Positions 7,987 through 15,775 are shown, counted from the stretch's first letter. The stretch: DNA of 64,000 nucleotides from Paraclostridium dentum (GCF_012922555.1 NZ_WIPK01000002.1:275134-339133), one strand, 5' to 3'. Made by a program: numbers and translations. The notes: generated by a model not told the origin, from the sequence alone.

Positions 7987-8856
7987 ATGAACTCAAAACA
8001 TATAAACTTTTTAAAAAGTGTAGATCCGTTAGAGTTAATGAGTAAGATAAGAAGTTTTAGAAAACTAGATATTAAAAATATGGAATATAGTGAGATTTCT
8101 AAAGCGATTGAAGAAGTATTAACATTTAATGGGGAATTTATATATACTACAAATATTCAAATATATCCAAAGGGAACAAAGTTTTTTAGAGTAAGAGAAT
8201 TAAAAGGAAGTAAAATACCTAATGAAAATTTATCCTTTGAGTCAGATTTTTGGAATGCTCCAGAAAAATTTATAACAAAGTATGGAAGACTAAATAAACC
8301 AGGAGAATCATTATTATATACGTCACCAATCAATCCACAAGTGGCAATTAGAGAGGTTAAATTAGCTGATAATAGCTTTTATGCAATAATTGTATATGAA
8401 GCTAAAGCAGACATTAAGGTAAACTCTATAGGAATGGAATATAGTTATGAAAAATTAGGTATAGATAATAAACAAGCAATTTTAATTAATGATATGATAA
8501 ATGATTTTTTAAGAGATGAGTTTAGTAGGGAAGTAGGTAATGGAACTGAATATTTATATAAAATTTCAGAAATTATATCTAAAGGGTATTTTGATTTGCC
8601 TCCAAGGGTAGTACAAGATGCATGGGCGTATCCATCAATAAAAGATAAGTTATCTTACAATGTATGTTTTAGACCGGATATTGCAAAGGATGTTCTTGAA
8701 CTTCAAGGAGCGCTGATATGCAAGTATGATAATACTGATAATATAAATGTAAAATGTGTATCAAATGGGTTCAATGAATATGGTTATACAAATTTTTATG
8801 AATTAGGATCTCCGATACAAAAGCAAATATTTCCGGAAATTAGCATAGGCAGTTAA
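7987..8856 (+). CDS. RES-domain protein (NAD-targeting toxin family)
   Basis: 289 residues. The RES core is visible as FFRVR (conserved Arg), GRLNKPGESLLYTS (conserved Tyr), AIREVK (conserved Glu) and WAYPSIKD (conserved Ser). RES toxins of type II toxin-antitoxin pairs degrade or consume NAD+, and related proteins ADP-ribosylate; the reaction here is inferred. It is longer than a typical RES toxin (about 150-230 residues), with about 65 extra N-terminal and 45 extra C-terminal residues. No Xre/DUF2384 antitoxin gene lies on either side, so it is either an orphan or part of an unrecognised system with the HEPN and membrane genes upstream. AGGGAGGG precedes the ATG. Confidence 0.75.
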   Translation: MNSKHINFLKSVDPLELMSKIRSFRKLDIKNMEYSEISKAIEEVLTFNGEFIYTTNIQIYPKGTKFFRVRELKGSKIPNENLSFESDFWNAPEKFITKYGRLNKPGESLLYTSPINPQVAIREVKLADNSFYAIIVYEAKADIKVNSIGMEYSYEKLGIDNKQAILINDMINDFLRDEFSREVGNGTEYLYKISEIISKGYFDLPPRVVQDAWAYPSIKDKLSYNVCFRPDIAKDVLELQGALICKYDNTDNINVKCVSNGFNEYGYTNFYELGSPIQKQIFPEISIGS

Positions 8857-9102
8857 AAACACTTAAAATTGGATAATTATATTACAATTGAATAGAACTA
8901 TAAGAAAGTAAATAGAACCGTAATCTTTAGAGTAAGATCATAAGAAGAGTATCACAAAGTATATAAAAACAAATACTATAGATGTTATTTAAGTACGTAT
9001 TTATGTAAAAGTGTATATATATTTTTTATGCAAAACAAAATAATTTTTTAGTTTAGTAATTGAATTTTGATTTCTTGTATTTTAAGAATAAAGTTGAAAA
9101 AT

Positions 9103-9153
9103 AAAAAAGTGTAGCTAATAAATCTTAATGATTTAAAATAGATACACTTTTTT
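9103..9153 (-). terminator. Terminator of yvrJ, left copy
   Basis: Long imperfect hairpin with outer stem AAAAAAGTGTA / TACACTTTTTT, located directly at the yvrJ stop on the minus strand. The matching hairpin at 15538-15588 has compensating changes in the outer stem (GTATATC / GATATAC). Confidence 0.7.
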
Positions 9154-9307
9154 ATTTCTTATTATTAAGTTCATATATATTATTGCTTAATGAATTTATA
9201 CTAGTACTCAGATTTTCAAGTTGACCTTCTATTCTAATTAATAAATACATAGTAACAATAGCAGGAAAACCTAAGTTAGATACTAAAGCCATTAAATCTA
9301 ATTCCAT
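9152..9307 (-). CDS. yvrJ: YvrJ family small protein, left copy
   Basis: 51 residues, too short for most gene callers: MELDLMALVSNLGFPAIVTM begins a single N-terminal membrane helix, then a polar coiled-coil-like tail (RIEGQLENLSTSINSLSNN). This matches the YvrJ family of Firmicutes, often found next to DUF1659 and DUF2922 genes; the function is not established. TTGGAGGT lies 8-9 bases before the ATG. Nearly identical to the copy at 15587-15742. Confidence 0.75.
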   Translation of the reverse strand: MELDLMALVSNLGFPAIVTMYLLIRIEGQLENLSTSINSLSNNIYELNNKK

Positions 9308-9345
9308 ATAGAATATACCTCCAATAAAATTAAAAATACTATTAG

Positions 9346-9375
9346 GAAACCCCCTCTAAATTTTAGAAGGGTTTC
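9346..9375 (-). terminator. Hairpin between DUF2922 and yvrJ, left copy
   Basis: GGAAACCC / GGGTTTC arms with inner TCTAAA / TTTAGA form a compact hairpin just after the DUF2922 stop (minus strand). The right repeat copy has unrelated hairpins at this place. Confidence 0.55.
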
Positions 9376-9382
9376 ATGTAAA

Positions 9383-9589
9383 CTATATAACTAAGTCATA
9401 TCCAGTAGTTGCAGTTTGAACTACTTTTGCTTCTAATGGAGCTTCTAACTCTTCACCAAATCTAGGAGCGAATATGTTCTTTTCAACTATTTGTTCCATA
9501 TCAGCTTTTATTTCTTCCTCAGTTAAATCTTCTATAGGATCTGAAACAAATAAGCTTATTTTTCTTCCAAGAGTTGTAGAGAAAACCAT
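9383..9589 (-). pseudogene. DUF2922 gene, 5'-truncated copy
   Basis: 68 residues identical to the intact gene at 15927-16160 apart from a few changes. The sequence matches back to ETRLL, but the true start codon and ribosome site are gone: upstream bases switch to a decayed dnaC-like fragment and an in-frame TAA. The first remaining ATG (MVFSTT) has no ribosome site. It is probably not translated, and marks the breakpoint of the duplication that brackets the copper island. Confidence 0.7.
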
Positions 9590-9609
9590 TAATAATCTAG
9601 TTTCTAATA

Positions 9610-9730
9610 ATTTACGAAAAAGAAGTTGAATAACTTTTTAATTTTGATGAGTCAGAGGAAAGTAGGCTAATTGAAATGAGTAAAGGGGTATTATAGAGAT
9701 TATAGTACGAAGTTTAATTAGGTAGTTTTG
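9610..9730 (+). pseudogene. Third, heavily decayed dnaC-like 3' fragment
   Basis: Translates in pieces as EVE-stop-LFNFDESEESRLIEMSKGVL, matching EVEELLDIDEAVGSRLIEMSRG near the C-terminus of the intact loader at 3735-4421. It is joined directly to the truncated DUF2922 gene. Only about 35 codons survive. Confidence 0.7.
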
Positions 9731-9830
9731 ATTTTTAAAACATTATAGTAAGATACATAAAGCATGTATAAAAATTTATTTAATTACAGACCCTAATTAG
9801 GAAAACCATGAAATTTCAGGAGGCTTAACA

Positions 9831-10178
9831 ATGGGTATAGTAACGAATAAGACAGATAAACATCAAGCATGTATAGATGAATGCCAAAAATGTGCTCAAG
9901 CATGTTATGAATGTTTTAATGAATGTTTAAATGAACCAGACATTAAAGAAAGAAAAAACTGTGTAAGTACCTTAGTTGAATGTGCTATGATGTGTCAAAT
10001 GTCAGTATCAATGATGGCGATGAATGGAAAATTTTCGAAAGAACATTGTGAATTATGCGCTAAGATTTGTGAACAATGTGAGCAAGAATGTGCTATGTTT
10101 AAAGATGATCACTGCCAAAAATGTGCAAGTGTATGCCGTTCATGTGCAGACGAATGCAGAAAAATGGCTAATATGTAA
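9831..10178 (+). CDS. Four-helix-bundle copper storage protein (Csp-like, DUF326)
   Basis: 115 residues with about 18 cysteines in CxxxC and CxxC spacings along four predicted helices (CIDECQKCAQACYECFNEC ... CELCAKICEQCEQEC ... CQKCASVCRSCADEC). This is the cysteine-lined four-helix bundle of Csp proteins, which hold many Cu(I) ions. No signal peptide is seen, so it should be cytosolic (Csp3-like). The start ATG follows CAGGAGG. A palindrome, CCTAATTAGG, lies about 35 bases upstream and could be an operator. First gene of the copper cluster, with its own terminator. Confidence 0.9.
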   Translation: MGIVTNKTDKHQACIDECQKCAQACYECFNECLNEPDIKERKNCVSTLVECAMMCQMSVSMMAMNGKFSKEHCELCAKICEQCEQECAMFKDDHCQKCASVCRSCADECRKMANM

Positions 10179-10183
10179 TTAGC

Positions 10184-10221
10184 AAAAAATCCATTCTATT
10201 TATAAATAGAATGGATTTTTT
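10184..10221 (+). terminator. Terminator after copper storage gene
   Basis: 17-bp perfect stem (AAAAAATCCATTCTATT and its complement) around a TATA loop, ending in a T-run, 6 bases past the stop codon. Confidence 0.9.
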
Positions 10222-10319
10222 ACAATCGATAATTAATACTTGGTGAAAAGTAATATTTAATACCTATAAATAATTTATTAAACAGGCTATGTCCCCTTAT
10301 TTTATAAGTTTTAAATTAT

Positions 10320-10562
10320 CTATTTTTCAATAGTATTTGAGCTTTTATCAGAACAACAAGATTTATTTCCTTTAAATATGAAAAACAATGCTCCCACCAT
10401 GACTATAGGGCATATAAAGGGTGCTATAAATGATACAGCTAATGCACTGGAAACACTATATGAACTAATTAAAGGAACTGCAAGAAGCAATAATATAGGA
10501 ATTATACAACACAGAGATAGTGGTAAAAATCGTTTTAAATTTTTTCTATTGTTTTCATTCAT
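10320..10562 (-). CDS. Small two-helix membrane protein with terminal Cys-Cys
   Basis: 80 residues from the ATG that follows GGAGG; the ATG 15 bases further upstream overlaps that ribosome site. A basic N-terminus (NRKNLKRF) leads to two membrane helices (about residues 13-32 and 42-66) and a short tail KGNKSCCSDKSS. The first helix also carries CC. Cys pairs at the membrane face in a copper gene cluster suggest metal binding or delivery; this is inference. Family not recognised. It is divergent from the secreted protein gene at 10730, and the two share a 170-base promoter region. Confidence 0.65.
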   Translation of the reverse strand: MNENNRKNLKRFLPLSLCCIIPILLLLAVPLISSYSVSSALAVSFIAPFICPIVMVGALFFIFKGNKSCCSDKSSNTIEK

Positions 10563-10658
10563 TTGAATTACCTCCATAAATTTTATATGGTAATTTTAAT
10601 TTAAAGTTATGAATTAATTATGAAATTAAATATAAAAATTTATTTTTACTTTTTTATC

Positions 10659-10678
10659 ATTTATTCATATTTTATTCA
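10659..10678. promoter_or_regulatory. Candidate copper response-regulator operator 1
   Basis: ATTTATTCATATTTT followed by ATTCAC: direct TTCAT/TTCAC half-sites 10 bases apart, in the divergent promoter region between 10320-10562 and 10730-11038. The 15-base core ATTTATTCATATTTT is repeated exactly at 14638-14652, upstream of the DUF305 gene. Confidence 0.45.
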
Positions 10679-10729
10679 CATTATTTAATTATCATTAGAG
10701 TGAAAATAATATGAAAAGGAAGTGTTTGT

Positions 10730-11038
10730 ATGAAAAAATCATTAATAGGGTCATTAGCATTAGGATTAGTAATAGGAGCAGGTGTGATGGGAGCAACATC
10801 ATTCGCAAATGAAAAAGAGGCTTCTGTTAAAGCATTTTCTAACAATGAAAATCAAATAGTATCAACTATAGATCAAAATAGTTCAACTCAAGGAGATGCA
10901 CAGTTTAAAGTATTAAATCAAGAAACAAAACAATTTGAAAAAGTAGATGATAGTGAATATAGAAATTCTAACCCTAATTATGGACAAGGATGCCCACACA
11001 TGAATTATGGAAGTTTTGGAAATGAAAATATAAATTAA
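10730..11038 (+). CDS. Small secreted protein of the copper cluster
   Basis: 102 residues: a signal peptide (MKKSLIGSLALGLVIGAGVM, cleavage likely after SFA-NE) and a mature part of about 75 residues without known domain. Near the C-terminus the sequence GQGCPHMNYG combines Cys, His and Met, typical copper ligands. Its position between copper genes and a shared candidate operator support a metal-related role, but this is inference. Start ATG with GGAAG 8 bases upstream. A long terminator follows, shared with the convergent fusion gene. Confidence 0.7.
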   Translation: MKKSLIGSLALGLVIGAGVMGATSFANEKEASVKAFSNNENQIVSTIDQNSSTQGDAQFKVLNQETKQFEKVDDSEYRNSNPNYGQGCPHMNYGSFGNENIN

Positions 11039-11044
11039 TTTCAG

Positions 11045-11090
11045 CAAAATAAAAAGCTAATCTCAAAATAGAGATTAGCTTTTTATTTTG
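11045..11090. terminator. Bidirectional terminator
   Basis: 20-bp perfect inverted repeat (CAAAATAAAAAGCTAATCTC and its complement) with a six-base loop, between the secreted-protein gene and the convergent SafE fusion gene. Confidence 0.9.
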
Positions 11091-11095
11091 CCAAA

Positions 11096-12373
11096 TTAAT
11101 TTTCAACACTTATATTTCCTCTAATCATCCCCATCCAGCAAGTAAAAGATATATCCTTTCCATTAGGATTTATTTCAGCAACTACATCACCTTTGCTTAA
11201 ATCAATATACTTATCATATTGAGGGAAATACATAATATTATTACAAGAAGTTAATTCTTCAGCTTTTATAGTAAGTTTTACAGGAATATCTCCTTTTATA
11301 AGGTTACTTGAAGGTGTATATCCAGATCTATTAGCAGTAATAGTAATCTCCTGATACCCATCAACAACAGGAGCAAGATCACCTGAAGATTGAGACAAAC
11401 CACTTAAGATAGGTATATTAGATCCTGTTAGAGCTAAACCTCTTTGTCCCATAGAAAGCCCTAGTATTATTATAAATATTCCACTATATTTAAATATATT
11501 GTTACTTAGTTGCTTGCTCAATCTAGCTGATGCGTACCCAAACCCTAACATTAATGGGACTGTACCTAATGAAAATGCAAACATTGATAAAGCCCCAGCT
11601 ACGAAGTTACCAGTTCCTAGTGCATAAAGTTGCATAGTTTGTAGTGGGCCACAGGGCATAAATCCATTTAAAAGACCTACTACAAAAGGATTTTTGCTAT
11701 TTTTACTACAATTTTTTTTAATAAATGGTATTCGTATGTTAATATTTTTAAATATTTTTAATCCAAACATATTAAGTCCGGCAATTATCATAAATAACGC
11801 AGCGATAATTTGTATAAAACCTTGCATTTTCATAGATATAGAAAATACTGAGCCTAAGGCTCCAATTATTCCCCCAAGTAAAGTGTAAGAAATTACTCTA
11901 CCAAGGTTATATTTAAGAGACGTACTAAAAGAAGATTTTTTACTTGAAAGTAAATTATCTTTATCTAGTGTTTGGGTAAGCATTATTCCCCCACACATCC
12001 CAATACAATGAAGTGAGGACAATACCCCGACTATAAACAACATAAACAGAGATGCATTTTTAAGCATAGAATTCGTGTCATATCCAATCAATGAATTGCT
12101 ACTTAAAAACAACATCACAACAACCATTGTTCCTAATCCTAAAAATTTACTAAAAGAATTTTTTTCTGTTGAGTACCCAGCATTTTTAATTGATTTTTTA
12201 ATTTTGTTTTCACCACAAATATCATTATCATAAACGATTAGCACATTTGATTTATTATGATTAGCATCAACACTTACTACTCCATTTAAATTTTTAATTT
12301 CTTCTTCAATAGCAGTTTCACATGATTTGCAGTGCATACCATAAACATCAAAAGATTTAGTAATTTTACTCAA
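11096..12373 (-). CDS. HMA - SafE/TauE-like membrane - cupredoxin fusion protein
   Basis: About 425 residues in three parts. Residues 8-70: a heavy-metal-associated domain with GMHCKSC metal site. Residues 75-330: a SafE/DsbD-like membrane domain with SSLHCIGMCGG near its start and NGFMPCGPLQ near its middle, paired Cys/Pro motifs found in cytochrome-oxidase copper-assembly and thiol/copper transfer proteins. C-terminal 90 residues: a cupredoxin-like domain with CNN, FPQY and FTCWMGMIRG ligand candidates (Cys, Met). It likely moves Cu(I) across or along the membrane. Start: the TTG at 12373 has GAGGTGA 6 bases upstream; the GTG three codons earlier overlaps that site. Divergent from the two-component genes. 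Confidence 0.85.
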   Translation of the reverse strand: MSKITKSFDVYGMHCKSCETAIEEEIKNLNGVVSVDANHNKSNVLIVYDNDICGENKIKKSIKNAGYSTEKNSFSKFLGLGTMVVVMLFLSSNSLIGYDTNSMLKNASLFMLFIVGVLSSLHCIGMCGGIMLTQTLDKDNLLSSKKSSFSTSLKYNLGRVISYTLLGGIIGALGSVFSISMKMQGFIQIIAALFMIIAGLNMFGLKIFKNINIRIPFIKKNCSKNSKNPFVVGLLNGFMPCGPLQTMQLYALGTGNFVAGALSMFAFSLGTVPLMLGFGYASARLSKQLSNNIFKYSGIFIIILGLSMGQRGLALTGSNIPILSGLSQSSGDLAPVVDGYQEITITANRSGYTPSSNLIKGDIPVKLTIKAEELTSCNNIMYFPQYDKYIDLSKGDVVAEINPNGKDISFTCWMGMIRGNISVEN

Positions 12374-12457
12374 TAATTTCACCTCATTAAATTTATTTTT
12401 CTGTGAAATTATAACTTTAGATTATGAAAAAAAAATGAAGATAAATAATAAAATTAA

Positions 12458-12473
12458 TTCATAAATTATTTAT
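12458..12473. promoter_or_regulatory. Candidate copper response-regulator operator 2
   Basis: TTCATAAATTATTTAT: direct half-sites TTCAT and TTTAT 11 bases apart, one helical turn, as bound by OmpR-type regulators. It lies between the divergent SafE-fusion and response-regulator genes and resembles the sites at 10659 and 14632. Confidence 0.45.
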
Positions 12474-12529
12474 AATTGTATGATATATTTTAATTAATTT
12501 ATAATAATATGGAAAAAGGAGATTTATAG

Positions 12530-13204
12530 ATGTTTAATATATTGATAGTAGATGATGAAAAAAAGATAACACAAGTTATAAAAGCATATTTAGAAAAGGA
12601 AAGATATAACTGTGTAGTAGCTAACAGTGGAGAGCAGGCTCTTAAATATTTTGCTGATAATAATTTTGATTTAGTAATTTTAGATAGAATGTTACCAGAT
12701 ATAAGCGGAGAGGAAATTTGTAAAAAAATAAGAGAAACTTCTATGGTTCATATAATAATGTTAACTGCAAAAACTGAAGATGATGATAGAATAGAAGGAT
12801 TTAACACAGGTTGTGATGATTATGTTTGTAAACCTTTTAATGTAAAGGAATTAGTTTTAAGATCTAAAGCAGTTTTTAGAAAAATAGATATAGAAAATAA
12901 GGATTTATTGAAATTTGGGGATGAACTTGAAATAAATACGGCATCTCATGATGTAAAAGTTAGAGGTGAAAAAGTTATACTAACTAATACTGAGTATAAG
13001 ATGCTTTTATTATTTGCTAAAAATCCAAACAGGGTATTTAGTAGAGAACAATTATTAGAATTAACGATAGATGAACATTATGAAAAAATGGATAGAATTA
13101 TAGATGCACATATAAAAAATCTTAGACAAAAGATAGAGTTAGATACAAAAAAGTCTAAAATTATTCAAACTGTATATGGAGTAGGTTATAAATTTGGCTT
13201 ATAA
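12530..13204 (+). CDS. OmpR-family response regulator of the copper cluster
   Basis: 224 residues. Receiver domain (1-120) with the acidic pair DD at residues 8-9, phospho-acceptor in LVILDRMLP, conserved T (MLTAK) and K (VCKPF). A winged-helix DNA-binding domain (about 130-224) ends in the usual IQTVYGVGYKF. It pairs with the sensor gene, which overlaps its 3' end by 11 bases. Surrounded by copper-binding proteins, it is probably a CusR/CopR-type copper regulator; candidate direct-repeat operators occur before three transcription units of the cluster. Start ATG with AAAAGGAG 8 bases upstream. Confidence 0.9.
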   Translation: MFNILIVDDEKKITQVIKAYLEKERYNCVVANSGEQALKYFADNNFDLVILDRMLPDISGEEICKKIRETSMVHIIMLTAKTEDDDRIEGFNTGCDDYVCKPFNVKELVLRSKAVFRKIDIENKDLLKFGDELEINTASHDVKVRGEKVILTNTEYKMLLLFAKNPNRVFSREQLLELTIDEHYEKMDRIIDAHIKNLRQKIELDTKKSKIIQTVYGVGYKFGL

Positions 13205-14603
13205 GTTAAAAAAACAAAAACTTAATAGTAAATTAATTCTATCCTTAGTGTCAGTAATAATTTTAGTTGTAATTGCTATAGCTATATCTATAAATAGTAT
13301 CTTTGAGAAAAAGTTTGAAGAATATATAATTAAAAACAATGAAAGTGAAGTTTCCAAGTTAATAGATTCAATTGAGTCAGAATATGTTGATGGTAGATGG
13401 AATTTATATAGTATAGAAAAAATAGGAGAAAATGCAATAGATCAGGGGATTTTTATAGACTTATACGATACAAATGGAAATTTAATTTGGGGAGCTACAA
13501 CATATAATCAAGATAGGTGTAGTGCAATGATGGGAAGTATAGAGAGTAATATGAAACATATGATGGGTAATTGGCATGGAAAATACACTGAGAAAACATT
13601 CGATTTAGAAAGTCCGACTAATGAAGTTATTGGAAATATAAAAATTGGAACATATGGATCCCTTTATTATATGGACAATGATGTTGATTTTTTAAAGGAA
13701 ATAAATAAAGTAATTTCAGCTATTGGTATCTTAATGACATTAATAACAATATTTATAGCTATATTAATTGCAAATAACATATCTAAACCAATAGAGGTTG
13801 TGTCCAATATGGCAAACTTAATGGGAGACGGTGGATATGATAGTAAGATTGAGTATCAAAGCAATATATATGAAATTGATACTCTTATAAAATCTATAAA
13901 TAACTTATCATCTAAATTAGAGGAACAAGAAAATCTAAGAAAAAGATTAACTACTGATATATCTCACGAACTTAGAACTCCACTTACAAATGTACAAACA
14001 CATTTAGAAGCAATGATAGATGGAATCTGGGAACCGAATACAGAAAGATTAAATAGTGTAAATGAAGAGGTAATAAGGCTTACTAACCTAGTTAACCAAT
14101 TAAAAAACTTAGCAAAGTTTGATAGTGAAAAAAATAAACTTAATTTAAGTGAAGTTAATATAGGGGAACTTATTAAAAATATAGTTTATAACAATCAAGG
14201 ATGTGCATTAGAAAAAAATATAAATATAGTATTTAATTTAGAAAGCATAAATACCTATGTGGATAAAGATAAAATATCTCAAGTTATAGTAAATTTACTT
14301 TCTAACGCTATAAGATATACAAATAATGGTGGAAATATATATATAAATGCACATAAAGAAAAAAGCAATATAAAAATTCATTTTAAAGATGATGGTGTTG
14401 GTATTCCGAAAGATAGTTTAAATTATATATTTGAAAGATTTTATAGGGTTGATGAGTCTAGAAGTAAAGAAACTGGAGGAATTGGAGTTGGACTTACCAT
14501 TGTTAAGTCAATAGTTGATTTACACAAAGGAAAAATAGAGGTTAAAAGTAAGGTAAATGAAGGTAGTGAATTTATAATTACATTACCGATTATAAAGAAG
14601 TGA
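13194..14603 (+). CDS. Sensor histidine kinase, probable copper sensor
   Basis: 469 residues. Two membrane helices (about 14-35 and 178-198) enclose an extracytoplasmic domain of about 140 residues containing CSAMMGSIESNMKHMMGNWHG, rich in Met, His and Cys, as expected for a Cu(I)/Ag(I) sensor. A HAMP region, the phospho-acceptor H-box (TDISHELRTPL) and the ATPase motifs (NLLSNAIRYT, DDGVGIP, GGIGVGLTI) follow. Start: TTG at 13194, overlapping the regulator stop by 11 bases; the ribosome site is weak, so coupling is likely. The ligand is inferred from residues and context. Confidence 0.88.
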   Translation: MAYKLKKQKLNSKLILSLVSVIILVVIAIAISINSIFEKKFEEYIIKNNESEVSKLIDSIESEYVDGRWNLYSIEKIGENAIDQGIFIDLYDTNGNLIWGATTYNQDRCSAMMGSIESNMKHMMGNWHGKYTEKTFDLESPTNEVIGNIKIGTYGSLYYMDNDVDFLKEINKVISAIGILMTLITIFIAILIANNISKPIEVVSNMANLMGDGGYDSKIEYQSNIYEIDTLIKSINNLSSKLEEQENLRKRLTTDISHELRTPLTNVQTHLEAMIDGIWEPNTERLNSVNEEVIRLTNLVNQLKNLAKFDSEKNKLNLSEVNIGELIKNIVYNNQGCALEKNINIVFNLESINTYVDKDKISQVIVNLLSNAIRYTNNGGNIYINAHKEKSNIKIHFKDDGVGIPKDSLNYIFERFYRVDESRSKETGGIGVGLTIVKSIVDLHKGKIEVKSKVNEGSEFIITLPIIKK

Positions 14604-14631
14604 TATAAATTAAAGTAAGTTTTATGCTAAA

Positions 14632-14652
14632 TTCATAATTTATTCATATTTT
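14632..14652. promoter_or_regulatory. Candidate copper response-regulator operator 3
   Basis: TTCATAATTTATTCAT: two TTCAT half-sites exactly 11 bases apart, about 165 bases upstream of the DUF305 gene. A weak terminator hairpin (14668-14699, TATTAAGAG / CTCTTTAATA) lies between the site and the gene, so the regulated promoter may be further downstream. Confidence 0.4.
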
Positions 14653-14667
14653 TAACTTATTATAAAT

Positions 14668-14699
14668 ATTAAGAGATTCTCCTCTTTAATAAATCTTTT
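14668..14699 (+). terminator. Terminator after the sensor kinase gene
   Basis: Stem TATTAAGAG / CTCTTTAATA with a short loop, then AATCTTTT. It ends the two-component operon about 65 bases past the stop codon. Confidence 0.55.
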
Positions 14700-14814
14700 A
14701 ATTATAGTTTGAATTAAAAAAACAAACTAAGTGCTAGCTATTGGAATGATTAATTATAAGTATTTAGGTAAAACTAACACAAACTTATAATATAAAAATA
14801 ATAGGAGAATAAAG

Positions 14815-15456
14815 ATGAATAAAAAATCAATATTTTATATTACAGTACTTTTAGTTTGTGTGTTTGCAAGTTTAGGATTTAGCAAAAAAAACAGTATTGT
14901 CTACAAAGGTGATAATATTAAAAATTATTTAAGTGAACAAAAATCAGAAATGAATACAATGATGGAAGATATGAAAAATATAAAACACACAGGAGATCCA
15001 GCAATAGATTTCTTGTATGGTATGATTCCACATCACAAAGCAGCAATTGAAATGTCTGAAAGTTTACTTAAGTATGGTGGGGAAAAGGCAGAAATAAAAA
15101 AAATAGCTGAAAGTATTATAACAAATCAAAGTAAAGAAATAGAACAAATGAAAGATATGATTAAACGCATTGAATTAAATCCAAAGGTAGATGAAAAAAA
15201 AGAACAAGATTACTTCAAAAAATACAATAATTTGCTTAATAAGCATAAAAATAATGATATGAGCAATGTAAATAGTGTAGATAAAGCTTTTGCTATGGAA
15301 ATGATAAAACACCATGAAATGGCTGTTTCTATGTCTGAAATTGTTTTAAAGTATACAGATAATAAAGATGTAGTTGATTTAGCTCAAAATATCATTGAGT
15401 CGCAAAAAGCTGAAATAAAACAAATGAGAGAAATTATAAATACTATGGAAAAATAA
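14815..15456 (+). CDS. DUF305 protein, membrane-anchored or secreted
   Basis: 213 residues: an N-terminal hydrophobic segment (5-22, signal peptide or anchor), then a DUF305 ferritin-like helical domain with two repeated signature motifs, MIPHHKAAIEMSE (about residues 71-83) and MIKHHEMAVSMSE (about 162-174). The paired histidines and flanking methionines are typical of DUF305 proteins, which often occur in copper-resistance clusters. Extracytoplasmic copper binding is likely but inferred. AGGAG precedes the ATG by about 7 bases. It is the last gene of the copper island; the right-hand yvrJ repeat starts about 80 bases on. Confidence 0.85.
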   Translation: MNKKSIFYITVLLVCVFASLGFSKKNSIVYKGDNIKNYLSEQKSEMNTMMEDMKNIKHTGDPAIDFLYGMIPHHKAAIEMSESLLKYGGEKAEIKKIAESIITNQSKEIEQMKDMIKRIELNPKVDEKKEQDYFKKYNNLLNKHKNNDMSNVNSVDKAFAMEMIKHHEMAVSMSEIVLKYTDNKDVVDLAQNIIESQKAEIKQMREIINTMEK

Positions 15457-15537
15457 ATGGAAATTACTATAAAAAGTAGCTACAAATAAGTTAAATATTA
15501 TAATTACTAATGCTAAAATATTAATTATATATAAAAC

Positions 15538-15588
15538 AAAAAAGTATATCTTATAAATCTTAATGATTTAATATAGATATACTTTTTT
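15538..15588 (-). terminator. Terminator of yvrJ, right copy
   Basis: Hairpin with outer stem AAAAAAGTATATC / GATATACTTTTTT overlapping the yvrJ stop. The outer stem has changed on both sides relative to the left copy, keeping the pairing. Confidence 0.7.
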
Positions 15589-15742
15589 ATTTCTTATTAT
15601 TCAGTTCATATATATTATTACTCAATGAATTTATGCTAGTACTCAAATTTTCAAGCTTACCTTCTATTCTAATTAATAAATACATAGTAACAATAGCAGG
15701 AAAACCTAAGTTAGATACTAAAGCCATTAAATCTAACTCCAT
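15587..15742 (-). CDS. yvrJ: YvrJ family small protein, right copy
   Basis: 51 residues: MELDLMALVSNLGFPAIVTM (membrane helix) then RIEGKLENLSTSINSLSNN and a short polar tail. Family of unknown function that co-occurs with DUF1659 and DUF2922 genes in Bacillus and Clostridia. TTGGAGGT ribosome site before the ATG. Third gene of a DUF1659-DUF2922-yvrJ set read leftward. It is separated from DUF2922 by strong tandem hairpins, so expression of this last gene may be reduced. Confidence 0.8.
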   Translation of the reverse strand: MELDLMALVSNLGFPAIVTMYLLIRIEGKLENLSTSINSLSNNIYELNNKK

Positions 15743-15775
15743 ATAGAATATACCTCCAACTTTATAAATTATTAA

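Larger units (their letters stand above)
9103..9600. repeat. Left copy of DUF2922-yvrJ direct repeat
   Basis: This segment matches 15538-16150 (same orientation) almost base for base in the coding parts. The two differ completely between the genes (a 30-base hairpin here, about 150 bases of tandem hairpins there). The copies bracket the copper gene cluster. The right copy is complete; the left copy breaks off inside the first codons of the DUF2922 gene. Confidence 0.85.

Noticed and set aside
7987-8856. RES protein as a standard type II RES/Xre toxin-antitoxin pair
   Set aside because: No Xre/DUF2384 antitoxin gene lies next to it; the nearest HTH genes are far away and of other types.
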